Shown one piece after another: positions 10,635 through 19,397 of a stretch of DNA of 64,000 bases. Source of the stretch: Clostridiaceae bacterium JG1575. GTDB taxonomy: Bacteria; Bacillota; Clostridia; Clostridiales; Clostridiaceae. The first letter of the stretch is position 1. Each line of letters opens with the position of its first letter. The stretch covers positions 62,001-126,000 of the forward strand of contig LQGW01000062.1 in NCBI GenBank assembly GCA_002838815.1, given 5' to 3'. A program made the translations under genes and the position numbers. The notes beneath the pieces were generated by a model. That model saw only the letters and a list, made by a program, of their open reading frames with translations, was not told the origin of the DNA and did no database searches.

Positions 10635-12533
10635 CTACTTCAAAAAGCACAGAGATTGACTGATGATCTCTTGAACCACCGGCGCGGCAATCATACCGCC
10701 CGAGGTTTCCGTGGATTCGGGTTCATCGATGGCCACAAATACCGAGAGCTTTGGCTGGTCGGCGGGGGCCGCCCCTACAAAAGTAGCGACAATGTTTTCG
10801 TATTTGCCAGTCTTTGGGTTGATTTTTTGAGCGGTGCCGGTTTTTCCAACCACTCGGACGCCCTGGACCTGAGCCCGATGCCCCATGGAATGGGCGACGG
10901 TTTCTTCCATCATGGCGATAAGGGTATCGGCGACTTTATCGTCCAAGACATCCTCGGTTTCCTTTTCTTTATAGGTGGACACCACTGAGATTTTGCCCTG
11001 GGCATCGGTGCGACGCAGTTCCTTCATCAGGTGTGGTGTGGTCCTTTTGCCTTTATTCATGACGATGTTGATGTCGTTGAGCAGCTGCAGCGAGGTGGTT
11101 AATGTGGCTTGACCAAAGGATTTGTTGGCGAGATCGTAGGCGGTGGGGTCGGATTTGAAATCCATGGATCCTGTGCCTTCTTGCGGCAAGTCGATGCCCA
11201 AGGCAGACCCTAGGCCAAACTTTTTGGTCCATTTTTCCAGCTTGTCTCGGCCCAGCCGTTTGCCCAGTTCGATAAAGCCCACGTTGCAGGAATTTCCAAA
11301 AATTTGAAAATAATTCTGATCTCCATGGCCTTCCGGCTTCGGGCAGTGGATGGCAATCCCGTCCACCTCGGTGTGCCCGTGGCAGGTAAACACGTCCTTA
11401 TCACTGACCACGCCCTCAGAGAGCGCAGCCGCCATGGTCACGATCTTGAAGGTCGACCCGGGCTCGTAAAGGTCCACCACGGCTTTGTTGCGCCAGCGAT
11501 CCAAAAGATCCTTGGTATCCTCCGACACATACGGGCGATTGAGATCAAAGTCTGGCGTAGTTACCATGGCGAGAATTTCCCCGTTCAATGGATTGGAAAC
11601 AAGGATGTGGACGCCCTTGGCTTTATGTTCCTTCATGGCCTTCAAGGCAGCGTCTCTAGCGATGATTTGAATGCGCTCATCGATGGTGGTGACCAGGTCC
11701 GCTCCATCCACGGGCGGCGTGAGAATGGGCTTTTGAAAACCCAAATCCTCTTTCCATTGGTTGATTTGCGAGATGCGTAGTCCCGGAACCCCCCGAAGCG
11801 CTTCGTTATACTCTTTCTCTAACCCAAAACGCCCCACATCTTGAGCATCCAAAATGCCCAAGGTTTGGGCCAGCATATTTTGATTGGGGTAGTATCTGCG
11901 GGTATTTTCCGCAAGGACCATCCAGGAGATTTTTTCCTTTTTAAGGTATTCCTTCAAAGGATTGAGATGCTCAATATCTTGCTTGGTTCCGATCTCCACG
12001 TAGGGCAGATAGTTTCCTTTGCGGTCTTTGGCCAAAAGCTTTTCCCGCAGGACGGTTTCGTCCAAGGACAAAAGGGACGACAATTCCTTCGCCGTTTTCG
12101 CTACGTAGGCGCCTAGCACCTCTTCGTCCTTTGGCGTTAGGGTCCCGACTTGTTCGCGCTTTAAAGCTTGTTTTTGCATGGCTCGAGCGTCCATATCGAT
12201 TTGGAACGAAGCGATGTTGGCCGCTAAAAGGTTCCCATTGCGGTCGAGAATATTTCCTCGCCGCGGGGGCAAGGTTACGGTGTGACGCAGTTGGTCTTCC
12301 GCCAACACACGATTGGTTTTGGCTTTCACGATCATCACATGAGACAAATAAAGCGACAATATCAAAAAGATGAGGGCGACGAAGAAAGCCATCCGGCTCG
12401 CCGCAGGAGCCTCTTTCATTTTGGCCCAGGCCTGTCGGGGATCCACTCGCCCCTCGCGGTTCTTTTTCTTGCGCGAGGCTAGGTGGAGAACCTTATTTTC
12501 TTCCTCCCTCGTATGGGGATCCTGATGTTTCAT
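10635..12533 (-). CDS. ftsI: Class B penicillin-binding protein (FtsI/PBP2 type transpeptidase)
   Basis: 632-residue septal transpeptidase that cross-links peptidoglycan. One transmembrane helix at about 49-68, a PBP dimerisation domain (RGNILDRNGNLLAAN near 92) and a transpeptidase domain follow. Active-site motifs: Ser360 in GSTFK, SCN at 415-417, and KTGTA from 564. I chose the ATG at 12531-12533 for its GAGGTAC ribosome site; a longer frame would add 32 residues without a signal. There is no PASTA repeat at the C-terminus, unlike SpoVD or B. subtilis PBP2B. It lies between ftsL and murF. Confidence 0.95.
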   Translation of the reverse strand: MKHQDPHTREEENKVLHLASRKKKNREGRVDPRQAWAKMKEAPAASRMAFFVALIFLILSLYLSHVMIVKAKTNRVLAEDQLRHTVTLPPRRGNILDRNGNLLAANIASFQIDMDARAMQKQALKREQVGTLTPKDEEVLGAYVAKTAKELSSLLSLDETVLREKLLAKDRKGNYLPYVEIGTKQDIEHLNPLKEYLKKEKISWMVLAENTRRYYPNQNMLAQTLGILDAQDVGRFGLEKEYNEALRGVPGLRISQINQWKEDLGFQKPILTPPVDGADLVTTIDERIQIIARDAALKAMKEHKAKGVHILVSNPLNGEILAMVTTPDFDLNRPYVSEDTKDLLDRWRNKAVVDLYEPGSTFKIVTMAAALSEGVVSDKDVFTCHGHTEVDGIAIHCPKPEGHGDQNYFQIFGNSCNVGFIELGKRLGRDKLEKWTKKFGLGSALGIDLPQEGTGSMDFKSDPTAYDLANKSFGQATLTTSLQLLNDINIVMNKGKRTTPHLMKELRRTDAQGKISVVSTYKEKETEDVLDDKVADTLIAMMEETVAHSMGHRAQVQGVRVVGKTGTAQKINPKTGKYENIVATFVGAAPADQPKLSVFVAIDEPESTETSGGMIAAPVVQEIISQSLCFLK

Positions 12534-12675
12534 AAAGTACCTCACAAAAATGCCGAAAAGCTTTTGCAAAAAAACAACCCCGGATGCCAGTCCCATGAGA
12601 AAGCACCCGGGGATCTTTGGGTCGGTCATCCCAATGACTCCATCGCTTCACCGTCTGGAAAACTCCCGGGGATGG

Positions 12676-13128
12676 TTACTGGAAAAGAGTCAGGAATTGC
12701 GCCCAAAGGCTTTTTTTGACCGGTGAAGCTTTGGGGGGTAGAAAGTTGTCCTGCGTTAAATCGACGATTCGTGGCGTGGCAGCGGAGCGACTGATGTAGG
12801 CATCGCTTTTTGCCGTTTCCTTAACCTGATCCAAGTTTTGAGCTTTAAGCACCGAAACCGTTAAAAGTTCATTGGAGCGGCGCAGGTTATGGATCTCATA
12901 GCCCATTCCCGTGAGCCGGTTTTGCATGGTGTCCAGCGCGACTCCTTGCAGGAGGATGATGAGGATGGCGAGCGGAACCACCAGTCCTTTGGCGATTTTC
13001 TGCAGGGTTCGAAGCGCCGCACCCGCTCGGCGGATTTCTTTTTTACGTTCCAGTGCTTCATCCAGCGCACCGATGGAAAAGTCTGGCGGCGCCAATGGTA
13101 GCGCATCCCAGCGTTTCGTCTCTGCCAT
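12676..13128 (-). CDS. ftsL: FtsL-like septum formation protein
   Basis: 150-residue bitopic protein in the ftsL position between rsmH and ftsI. A basic N-tail of about 48 residues is followed by a transmembrane helix (about 50-66, LVVPLAILIILLQGVAL) and a predicted coiled coil (MQNRLTGMGYEIHNLRRSNELL) leading to an extracytoplasmic tail. FtsL proteins form a complex with FtsQ and DivIC/FtsB at the septum. Sequence identity is low in this family, so the call leans on topology and synteny. A GGGGGATA ribosome site precedes the ATG. Confidence 0.82.
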   Translation of the reverse strand: MAETKRWDALPLAPPDFSIGALDEALERKKEIRRAGAALRTLQKIAKGLVVPLAILIILLQGVALDTMQNRLTGMGYEIHNLRRSNELLTVSVLKAQNLDQVKETAKSDAYISRSAATPRIVDLTQDNFLPPKASPVKKSLWAQFLTLFQ

Positions 13129-13264
13129 GATCCATATCCCCCTTACCCTGTTTTATCGTCGTTTTTCGCGTCCCAGGGCGCCCCCCACTTGCGATGCTTT
13201 CTTTTCTTCTAGGTGCTTTTCTTTGTGCTTAAGTGCTTCAAGCCCCTACCTTAGACCCCAGCGT

Positions 13265-14197
13265 CTAAGCCTCCACCTTCTCGCATAGTCTTAACTTAGC
13301 GCTACGGCTGCGGGGATTCTCCAAAAGTTCTTCCCGGCCAGGTTCAATGGCCTTACGTGAGACCAAGATTACCCGAGGCTTAAGCCCGCAAATACAAGGC
13401 ATCTTCGGCGGACAGGTGCAAGGATGCGCAGCATCCCGAAAGACATTTTTCACCAGACGATCCTCCAAAGAGTGGAAGGTGATGATGGCGTAGCGCCCGT
13501 GGGGCTTTAATCGATCCACACCATCATTGATGGTGTGTTTTAGGATGGAAAGTTCTTGGTTCACCTCGATGCGGATGGCTTGAAAAGTCCGCTTGGAGGG
13601 ATGGGGGCCCTCCCGCCGATTTGCTGCAGGTATGGCCCGCTTGATGCATTCGTTCAGTTCAAACGTCGTTTGAATGGGCGCTTCTTCCCGAGTCTTGACT
13701 AAGATGCGAGCAATCCGAGCGCTGAAACGCTCTTCTCCATATTCCCGAAGGATTCGCACCAGCATTTCTTCGGGGTAGGTATTGACCACATCATACGCCG
13801 TCATCCCGCCGCTTTGATCCATGCGCATATCCAAGGGCGCATCGTTCATATAGGAAAATCCCCGTTCGGGATTGTCCAATTGATACGAAGAAACCCCCAA
13901 ATCCATCACAATGCCGTCCACTCCCTCTGGGGCTTCTTGGTCTAAGAGCTCCCCAAGCTTTTCAAAGTTCGAGTGACAGTAGGTGACGTTTTGGTAGTCC
14001 TTCAAGCGGATCTTGGCGTGATCCAAGGCCTCTTGGTCTTGATCAATGGCGATGAGCCGTCCGTTCTTTAGCTGCTTTAGAATCTCTAGGGAGTGTCCCC
14101 CGCCGCCCAAAGTGCAGTCGACATAAATGCCCCCCTCTTTGATGTTGAGGCCCCGAATCGTTTCTTGCAGCAATACACTTTTATGTTTGAATTCCAT
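13265..14197 (-). CDS. rsmH: 16S rRNA (cytosine-1402-N4)-methyltransferase RsmH
   Basis: 310-residue SAM-dependent methyltransferase (MraW) acting on C1402 in the ribosomal P site. The SAM motif [16 protein letters not shown] is near residue 30, with [14 protein letters not shown] and the C-terminal [13 protein letters not shown]. Length is normal. It starts three bases after the mraZ stop and is thus part of the mraZ-led operon. A Cys-rich insert [12 protein letters not shown] near residue 265 is seen in many relatives. Confidence 0.97.
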   Translation of the reverse strand: MEFKHKSVLLQETIRGLNIKEGGIYVDCTLGGGGHSLEILKQLKNGRLIAIDQDQEALDHAKIRLKDYQNVTYCHSNFEKLGELLDQEAPEGVDGIVMDLGVSSYQLDNPERGFSYMNDAPLDMRMDQSGGMTAYDVVNTYPEEMLVRILREYGEERFSARIARILVKTREEAPIQTTFELNECIKRAIPAANRREGPHPSKRTFQAIRIEVNQELSILKHTINDGVDRLKPHGRYAIITFHSLEDRLVKNVFRDAAHPCTCPPKMPCICGLKPRVILVSRKAIEPGREELLENPRSRSAKLRLCEKVEA

Positions 14198-14200
14198 GAT

Positions 14201-14629
14201 TTATAACCCATATTCGGCTACTTTTTGAGCCAGCTCGTACATATCCTCAGATCCGTTTTCATAGGCATCCCAACGCTCTTTGGACCAAATTTCCAAATAG
14301 TCTTTCATGCCAACGCTCACAACGGAGTCGGTGAGTTGGGCAAACGAGGCAAGATGCGATGGGATCAGAATGCGTCCTTGCTTATCCATTTCCACAGGTT
14401 CGGCATTGGCCATGAAAAAGCGCTTGTAGCGAATTACTTCCGGAGGGGCGTTTTTTTGTGGCGTCAGCTGGGCCATGAAGGCTTCCCATTCCGCCATGGG
14501 GTAAGCACTTAAGTTTCCATCGATGCCTTTGGTGATCATAAAGCTCTTGCCCAAATCGTCGCGAAACTTGGTGGGGATCATAATTCTGTTTTTATTGTCG
14601 ATGCTGTGCGTGCTTTGACCGTATAACAT
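14201..14629 (-). CDS. mraZ: Transcriptional regulator MraZ
   Basis: 142-residue MraZ, a ring-forming DNA-binding protein that controls the dcw operon in several bacteria. Two SpoVT/AbrB-like repeats are visible: SIDNKNRIMIPTKFRDDLG near residue 9 and EMDKQGRILIPSHLASFAQL near 80. The start is the ATG at 14627-14629 with a GGAGGTGG ribosome site. A good promoter lies 50 bases upstream. Direct repeats for MraZ binding (GTGG-type boxes) may be the TGG-rich stretch at 14640-14680, where GTGGAGAAAAGTGG can be read on the minus strand. Confidence 0.95.
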   Translation of the reverse strand: MLYGQSTHSIDNKNRIMIPTKFRDDLGKSFMITKGIDGNLSAYPMAEWEAFMAQLTPQKNAPPEVIRYKRFFMANAEPVEMDKQGRILIPSHLASFAQLTDSVVSVGMKDYLEIWSKERWDAYENGSEDMYELAQKVAEYGL

Positions 14630-14681
14630 GATCCACCTCCACTTTCCCTCATTTTTTATCCACTTTTCTCCACTTATTCCC

Positions 14682-14710
14682 ATTCTATAGGGAGTACTTC
14701 ATTATTTCAA
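14682..14710 (-). promoter_or_regulatory. Promoter of the mraZ/dcw operon
   Basis: On the minus strand TTGAAA, a 17-base spacer and TAGAAT read towards mraZ. Downstream, between the promoter and the mraZ ribosome site, GTGGAGAAAAGTGG resembles the spaced GTGG repeats bound by MraZ. Pattern seen directly; activity inferred. Confidence 0.75.
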
Positions 14711-14906
14711 GAAAGGCAGACTCCTCGAGGCCAGGGATCCTCTCATCCGTCACGCCTTCATTTTTTTCCAAGATCTCTGGTCGATCCCTCCAAAGAAGCG
14801 TTTTTAAAACCCGCCCCTCATCAAGGATTGACACTCCTTTTCAAACGGGTGTTCGCCTCCGGAATCCGCCCCCAAAGCCCTTCTTCGTCCCTTAAAAAGA
14901 CGGACG

Positions 14907-14942
14907 GACCCCCTTTTCAAGAAGGGGGTCTTTTCTTCTTTA
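14907..14942 (+). terminator. Rho-independent terminator-like hairpin
   Basis: GACCCCC and GGGGGTC arms enclose TTTTCAAGAA-type loop sequence and are followed by TTTTCTTCTTT on the plus strand. No plus-strand gene feeding it was found, so what it terminates is unclear. Confidence 0.65.
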
Positions 14943-15111
14943 ACAAAATGTTTACATTTATGAAGCTGCCTTTTGCCCTTACCCGCCTCCTCCTTCCTAC
15001 GGTGCCCTCTTGGGCGTCTTCTTCCCCGATCCCATCTTTGACTTCCCTCCAAAGAGCTAAAAAAGGGGTTGAAAAGGGGCGCTACTGAGGGTATGACGTG
15101 ACGCAAGGCGT

Positions 15112-15160
15112 TAAAAAAAGCCCAGGACCCCCAAGCGGTACGGCTTGAGGGTCCTGGGCT
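15112..15160 (-). terminator. Terminator downstream of the DUF503 gene
   Basis: A long hairpin (GCCCAGGACCC arms around AAGCGGTACGGCTT) is followed on the minus strand by a run of seven T. It ends the CPBP-DUF503 transcription unit. Confidence 0.88.
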
Positions 15161-15225
15161 CTTTCTTCTTAAATCAGACCAGGCGCCCGGAGTCGACACC
15201 TAGCATGGAGTTTTGGGCAACTTGG

Positions 15226-15513
15226 TTAAACGTAGATAAGCTCGACCCGTTCTTCGATGAGTTCTGCCTGTGCGTGGTTGTAGATAAATTCGCCGATCTG
15301 TGCAGCTTGCTTTTCCGCCACCACTTTCGAGGAATTCACCACACAAACGCCAATTTCGATGTCCCCGATCACATCGTTGAGTCCTACCTCTGAACAGGAG
15401 GCATTGAACTTGTTTCGGATGCGATGAATCAAAGATTGGGTCACGCTTCTCTTTTCTTTGAGGGAATGGGCCTCATGAAGCTTTAGGTGAAAAACGCCAA
15501 AGGCAATAACCAT
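15226..15513 (-). CDS. DUF503 (YlxP-like) family protein
   Basis: 95-residue protein matching the DUF503/YlxP family: MVIAFGVFHLKLHEAHSLKE, KRSVTQSLIHRIRNKFNAS, then VGLNDVIGDIEIGVCVVNSS. In many Bacillota this gene stands in the nusA-infB-rbfA region; here it stands 50 bases after a CPBP protease gene and before a strong terminator. The function is not established. A CGGAGGAA ribosome site precedes the ATG. Its separation from the infB operon is unusual. Confidence 0.88.
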   Translation of the reverse strand: MVIAFGVFHLKLHEAHSLKEKRSVTQSLIHRIRNKFNASCSEVGLNDVIGDIEIGVCVVNSSKVVAEKQAAQIGEFIYNHAQAELIEERVELIYV

Positions 15514-15563
15514 AGGGATTCCTCCGTTTTTAAGGGACGATGGGATGACGTGGGACGATTCTC

Positions 15564-16472
15564 CTAAAAACCTTGCTCTCGCTGCTGGCGCATTTCGTCT
15601 TGCTGACGCAGAACGGCCTCCTTATACATGGGCGTCACATCATTAAAGATGGTCGAAAGCTTATGATGGCGAAGATAGCGGATGGTGGCGAAGAACATCC
15701 AAACGGCTAGGGCGACTGTTATGCCAATCAACATTAAGTTCATGGCATTGTTGCTTTCCAAAATACCTTTTTGATTCAATAGGGCCACCAATAACGCCAA
15801 GCCGTTATTGACGGCATGCGCAACCATGGCCAGTTTCAGGTTTCCAGTCACCTGATAAATAAAGGCAATCGAAATACCGATGACGGCGGTTTGAAAGAAC
15901 GTCGGGCCATGCATTAAGCCGAAGATCAGGGAAGATACGAGCATGGCGGGTAAGACGCCCATGGATTGATTCAACAAGTTGTAGAGAATGCCGCGGAACA
16001 TGAGTTCCTCCACGATGGGGGCGATCACGACGACGGATAGGACGATCAACAAAAGACTTAGAGGGTCTTTGTCCAAAAGGATATTCTCCGGCATGTTGCC
16101 CGCCGCTTCCATGCGCTGATAAAATGCAGGAAAAAACTTCATAATCAGCTGACTGTAGAGGAGGTTCACCGGAATGGAGAGGAGAAAAGGAACCAACGCA
16201 AACAAAGGATGGCTGCGGCTGCGAGAAGGGGCTCGTTTGAGCATTTGCTGCCGATCCTCCCGAGACAAGCTCATGGCCCAAATAAACAGCAGCATGGAGC
16301 CATAAAGCGCCATGGATCCAATAAAAATGATCTTGCTAAAGGAGAGGCTTGGCAGATCCCCTTGTACGTACCGAAGGGTCAAAACCGCCGTGATGGAACC
16401 ATTGGCGACGAGACAAAGGACCATAAGAATCAGAAATTTCCAGAGGCCTATTTTTTGAAAGTATTGAACCAT
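15564..16472 (-). CDS. CPBP-family intramembrane glutamic endopeptidase (CAAX/Abi type)
   Basis: 302-residue membrane protein with about eight hydrophobic segments. The three protease motifs are present: EELMFRGILYNLL (about residue 155), LIFGLMHGPTFF (about 187) and HAVNNGLALL (about 240). Relatives process prenylated proteins or protect producers from their own bacteriocins; no bacteriocin genes are nearby, so the substrate is unknown. The C-tail is Gln/Arg-rich (RQQDEMRQQREQGF). It reads with the DUF503 gene. A TATAAT box lies at 16599-16604 upstream. Confidence 0.88.
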   Translation of the reverse strand: MVQYFQKIGLWKFLILMVLCLVANGSITAVLTLRYVQGDLPSLSFSKIIFIGSMALYGSMLLFIWAMSLSREDRQQMLKRAPSRSRSHPLFALVPFLLSIPVNLLYSQLIMKFFPAFYQRMEAAGNMPENILLDKDPLSLLLIVLSVVVIAPIVEELMFRGILYNLLNQSMGVLPAMLVSSLIFGLMHGPTFFQTAVIGISIAFIYQVTGNLKLAMVAHAVNNGLALLVALLNQKGILESNNAMNLMLIGITVALAVWMFFATIRYLRHHKLSTIFNDVTPMYKEAVLRQQDEMRQQREQGF

Positions 16473-16649
16473 AATGCTGCTTTTTGAAGCTCCTCGCCGC
16501 TGCTCTTATCGTCCGCGCAAGACGCTAAGAATCAACCCTGAAAAAGCTCCTTCCTTTCATAGTGTACTGCCCAGCCCTTGGCTGCGCTCTTTATGGTCAT
16601 TATACCCTAATTGCGCAACGTCTCGCCTTTGTTCCTAGGTACGAACAAA

Positions 16650-16700
16650 GAAAACATACGGATCGCCCTTTGGGAAATTCCCTAAAGGGCGATCCGTATG
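16650..16700 (-). terminator. Terminator downstream of ychF
   Basis: Near-perfect inverted repeat with arms CATACGGATCGCCCTTT and its complement. On the minus strand it is followed by TTTTCTTTG, fitting termination of ychF. Confidence 0.85.
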
Positions 16701-16728
16701 CAAGGATTCCATCAGCCAAAAACCATTC

Positions 16729-17823
16729 TTAGACGTTGAAGCGGAAGTTTACCACATCCCCGTCTTGCATGATGTAGTCTTTGCCTTCCAGGCGATAAAG
16801 GCCTTTTTCCTTGGCCGCAGTTTCCGAGCCGCAGGCCATGAGATCGCTGTATGATACAATTTCCGCCCGAATAAAGCCCCGTTCAATATCCGAGTGAATC
16901 TTTCCTGCGGCTTGGGGCGCTTTTGTGCCTTTTTTGATCGTCCAAGCCCGACACTCCATGGGCCCCGCAGTGAGAAAGCTCATAAGTCCTAAAAGATCAT
17001 AGCTCTCTTGCACCAATTGATCTAAGCCCGTTTGGGACAACCCATATTCCTTAAGCATTTCCCTCTTTTCTGCTTCGGAGAGCCCGGACATTTCCTCTTC
17101 CAAGCGAGCGCAGATGGTCAACACACCGGCTCCCTGAGCTTGAGCGTAGGCGCGGATCTTTTGGACCAAGACATTTTCACTGCCTCTCATGAGGTCCTCC
17201 TCTGAAATGTTGGCTACATAAAGAACCTTTTTGGAGGTGATCAAAAAGAAGGATCGGGCAAGTTGCTCTTCTTCCTCGGTCATGTCAAGGGTTCGAGCGG
17301 GCTGCTCGCCCTCCAGATGCCCCTTGATGCGTTCCATCAAGGCGTATTCCGCCTTGGCGTTCTTATCTCCGGAGCGGACTTGCCGCAGGGATTTATCCAT
17401 GCGCTTTTCCAGGGCTTCCAAATCCGCCAAAATAAGTTCGAGGTTGATGGTTTCAATATCCCGCAAAGGGTCTACGGTTCCCTCCACATGGACGACATTT
17501 TCATCCTCAAAGGCTCGAACGACATGGCAGATGGCTTCCACTTCACGGATGTGGGAGAGGAACTTATTGCCCAGCCCTTCCCCTTTGGATGCGCCTTTGA
17601 CCAATCCCGCAATATCATAAAACTCAATGGCCGTCTCAACTTTCTTTTTGGAACCATAGATTTGAACCAAATGATCCAGGCGCTCATCCGGCACAGACAC
17701 CACGCCGACGTTGGGCTCAATGGTGCAAAAAGGGTAATTGGCGGATTCCGCCCCTGCCTGTGTAATGGCGTTGAACAACGTGCTTTTGCCCACATTGGGC
17801 AGTCCGACAATTCCTAATTTCAT
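16729..17823 (-). CDS. ychF: Ribosome-binding ATPase YchF (Obg-family)
   Basis: 364-residue P-loop NTPase of the YchF/OLA1 family. G1 is GLPNVGKST at residues 7-15, the switch region is YPFCTIEPNVG, G3 is DIAGLVKGASKGEGLG, and the G4 motif is altered to NISEED (residue about 205), the change that gives this family ATP preference. The C-terminal TGS domain ends KDYIMQDGDVVNFRFNV. It binds ribosomes and takes part in translation and stress response by homology. It is monocistronic, closed by a strong terminator. Confidence 0.96.
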   Translation of the reverse strand: MKLGIVGLPNVGKSTLFNAITQAGAESANYPFCTIEPNVGVVSVPDERLDHLVQIYGSKKKVETAIEFYDIAGLVKGASKGEGLGNKFLSHIREVEAICHVVRAFEDENVVHVEGTVDPLRDIETINLELILADLEALEKRMDKSLRQVRSGDKNAKAEYALMERIKGHLEGEQPARTLDMTEEEEQLARSFFLITSKKVLYVANISEEDLMRGSENVLVQKIRAYAQAQGAGVLTICARLEEEMSGLSEAEKREMLKEYGLSQTGLDQLVQESYDLLGLMSFLTAGPMECRAWTIKKGTKAPQAAGKIHSDIERGFIRAEIVSYSDLMACGSETAAKEKGLYRLEGKDYIMQDGDVVNFRFNV

Positions 17824-18158
17824 GCGTTAGTTTCCTTTTCTCAAAAACCCCTAAAAAGGAGTTTTTGCCTTTCACTTATTTTCTAAGCAGTCCAGTCTAT
17901 TTACTAGTCTCTTGCGCCCCCGCCCGGGCGAAGAGAGGCTTTTTGAGGATCCTCTATCTCCAGCAGCAGCGCCGACTTTTGGCGTGGCAAACTCAAATGG
18001 ACTCTCTGTTGAGGTCGTATTGTAAAAATGGGTCTTTATTGCTCCCTTGCCCAAAAGATACAAGGGAAAGCAAGGTATAACTCTAGCAGAAATGGCGCTT
18101 TTTTTCAAGGCGATGAGAGCCCTGGCCCCCTTCCCCCATCGCCGAACCCCCACGGATT
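17824..18158. other. Intergenic region upstream of ychF, downstream of the capA-like pseudogene
   Basis: No gene is supported. An open minus-strand frame crosses it from the pseudogene end, but has no ribosome site and no recognisable domain. An imperfect hairpin at about 18036-18078 (TTGCT..CCCTTG / CAAGGG.AGCAA), followed on the minus strand by a T-rich stretch, may be the old terminator of the decayed gene. The ychF promoter must lie here but no clear -35/-10 pair was found. Confidence 0.45.
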
Positions 18159-19396
18159 CTAGGATTTTCTTGGAATGGTCACTTCCTCCCAATAGGCAAA
18201 GACCTCTGGGGCACGTTGCCCCGTAATCCGCTCATGGAGTGCGCGGGCGTGGGCTTCACGGGTGGCGGCCTCCTTAGGTCTTTGCTTGAGGAGCGTGCTC
18301 AAGGGCACTACGCGGACGAATCATCTCTCATCCGCCACAGCCTTAATCAAGGAGTAGGTCAAGCGCCCGCAGCGAGGCGTGCGCTCATCAATATACGTAT
18401 GCAGCACCCTGGAATAGTTGGGCAATGGCGGAAAATTTTAGAAATCGTTGTCTGGGGTTTGGCTGACGCTGCCAAGACAAGCTGCCGCTACGCCGCCATC
18501 GGCGGTTAATTTTGCCTCCTGAATGACGTGAGGGTGGTTGCCGATACAGCTGTCGGCTCCCTGACGCTGAAAAAAAATCCTCTAAAACCTTGACGTAGGG
18601 CTCCGGCGTTTCATTGAACTGCCCACCGCAATGACCGAGCACGACCACATGGTCTGAATCTTTTTTGGCGTCTTGCACCATTCGAGCCATGCGCGCCAAG
18701 GACTTCGAATCTTGGTGCCGAGGCAACATCTGATCGCTGTGAGCGGCCAGCTGCAACAAGCCTTTGCATTTGAGACGAATTTGCAGGCGATCCTTCAAGC
18801 CTTTTAGAAGGGGCCAGCTTAAAAATCGAGGCACGAAAAACTTTACGTCCCCGAGAGCGCCGTGATAAAGCGCGCGTTTGCTTTGGATTATTTCTTTTTT
18901 TTGGCAGCGGACAGGTCCTATTGACCACATCATCCAGCCCTTGATGCATGAAGGTTTCCTGATCCATAGCGTTTAGGGAATCGCATAGGGACATAAAGGC
19001 GACTCGCAAAGGGCCTACCGCATGAAGTGCGTAACACGAGGGGGCATCGTCCACGCCCACCCAAGGCAATCCCCCGATCGCTTAGGAGGGAGCGAGTCCT
19101 TAGGGCGGCTTCGTTCCCCTGATCCAAGATGTGATTGTTGGCGAGGGAGACCAAGCAGAGCCCTAGGGGTTTTAGACTATCTAAGAAAGCGTCCGGGGTA
19201 TTATAACGCACATGTTCGCCTTAGTAGGGCGCTGCGCCTCGAAGCACGGTCTCAAGATTGGCCACACCAAAATCAGAATCCGCCAAAATCGGAGCAAGTT
19301 CTGAGAAAAGCCCCTGGAAATTGTAGCGTTTCTCGGTCTAGGCGGCCTCTAGCAAAGCCCCTCCACCATCAAATCCCCAAGATAGCTAATTTTAAT
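18159..19396 (-). pseudogene. Decayed CapA-type (poly-gamma-glutamate capsule, metallophosphatase-fold) gene
   Basis: Reading across frames recovers a nearly full CapA/PGA_cap protein: IKISYLGDLMVEG at the start, FGVANLETVLRG, LVSLANNHILDQGNE, VVVLGHCGGQFNETPEPY, ADSCIGNHPHVIQEAK, TYSLIKAVADER and a C-terminus ending at a TAG at 18159. The copy is dead: the start codon is ATT (19394-19396); the frame shifts at least four times (near 19355, 19070, 18930-18950 and 18570); stops interrupt it at 19338, 19221, 18438 and 18321. Intact relatives act in capsule polymer export or are predicted metallophosphatases. It begins two bases after the stop of the flavodoxin-fold gene, which suggests a former operon. 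Length would be about 410 residues. Confidence 0.88.
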
Positions 19397-19397
19397 C

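Larger units (their letters stand above)
14630..15225. other. Intergenic region of about 600 bases between mraZ and the DUF503 gene
   Basis: No convincing gene. It holds the mraZ promoter (14682-14710), a plus-direction terminator (14907-14942), a 6-bp inverted repeat AAATGT-TT-ACATTT (14946-14959) and a long terminator for the DUF503/CPBP unit (15112-15160). Open frames crossing it have no ribosome sites and are highly biased in composition. An RNA gene was looked for: no RNase P, SRP, tmRNA or 6S hallmarks were recognised. Confidence 0.6.

Noticed and set aside
14804-15199. A 131-codon minus-strand frame in the intergenic region
   Set aside because: It runs through two terminator hairpins, lacks a ribosome site and has composition like random read-through.
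17872-18192. A 106-codon minus-strand frame
   Set aside because: Its start lies inside the capA-like pseudogene in the wrong frame, and the rest matches nothing recognisable.
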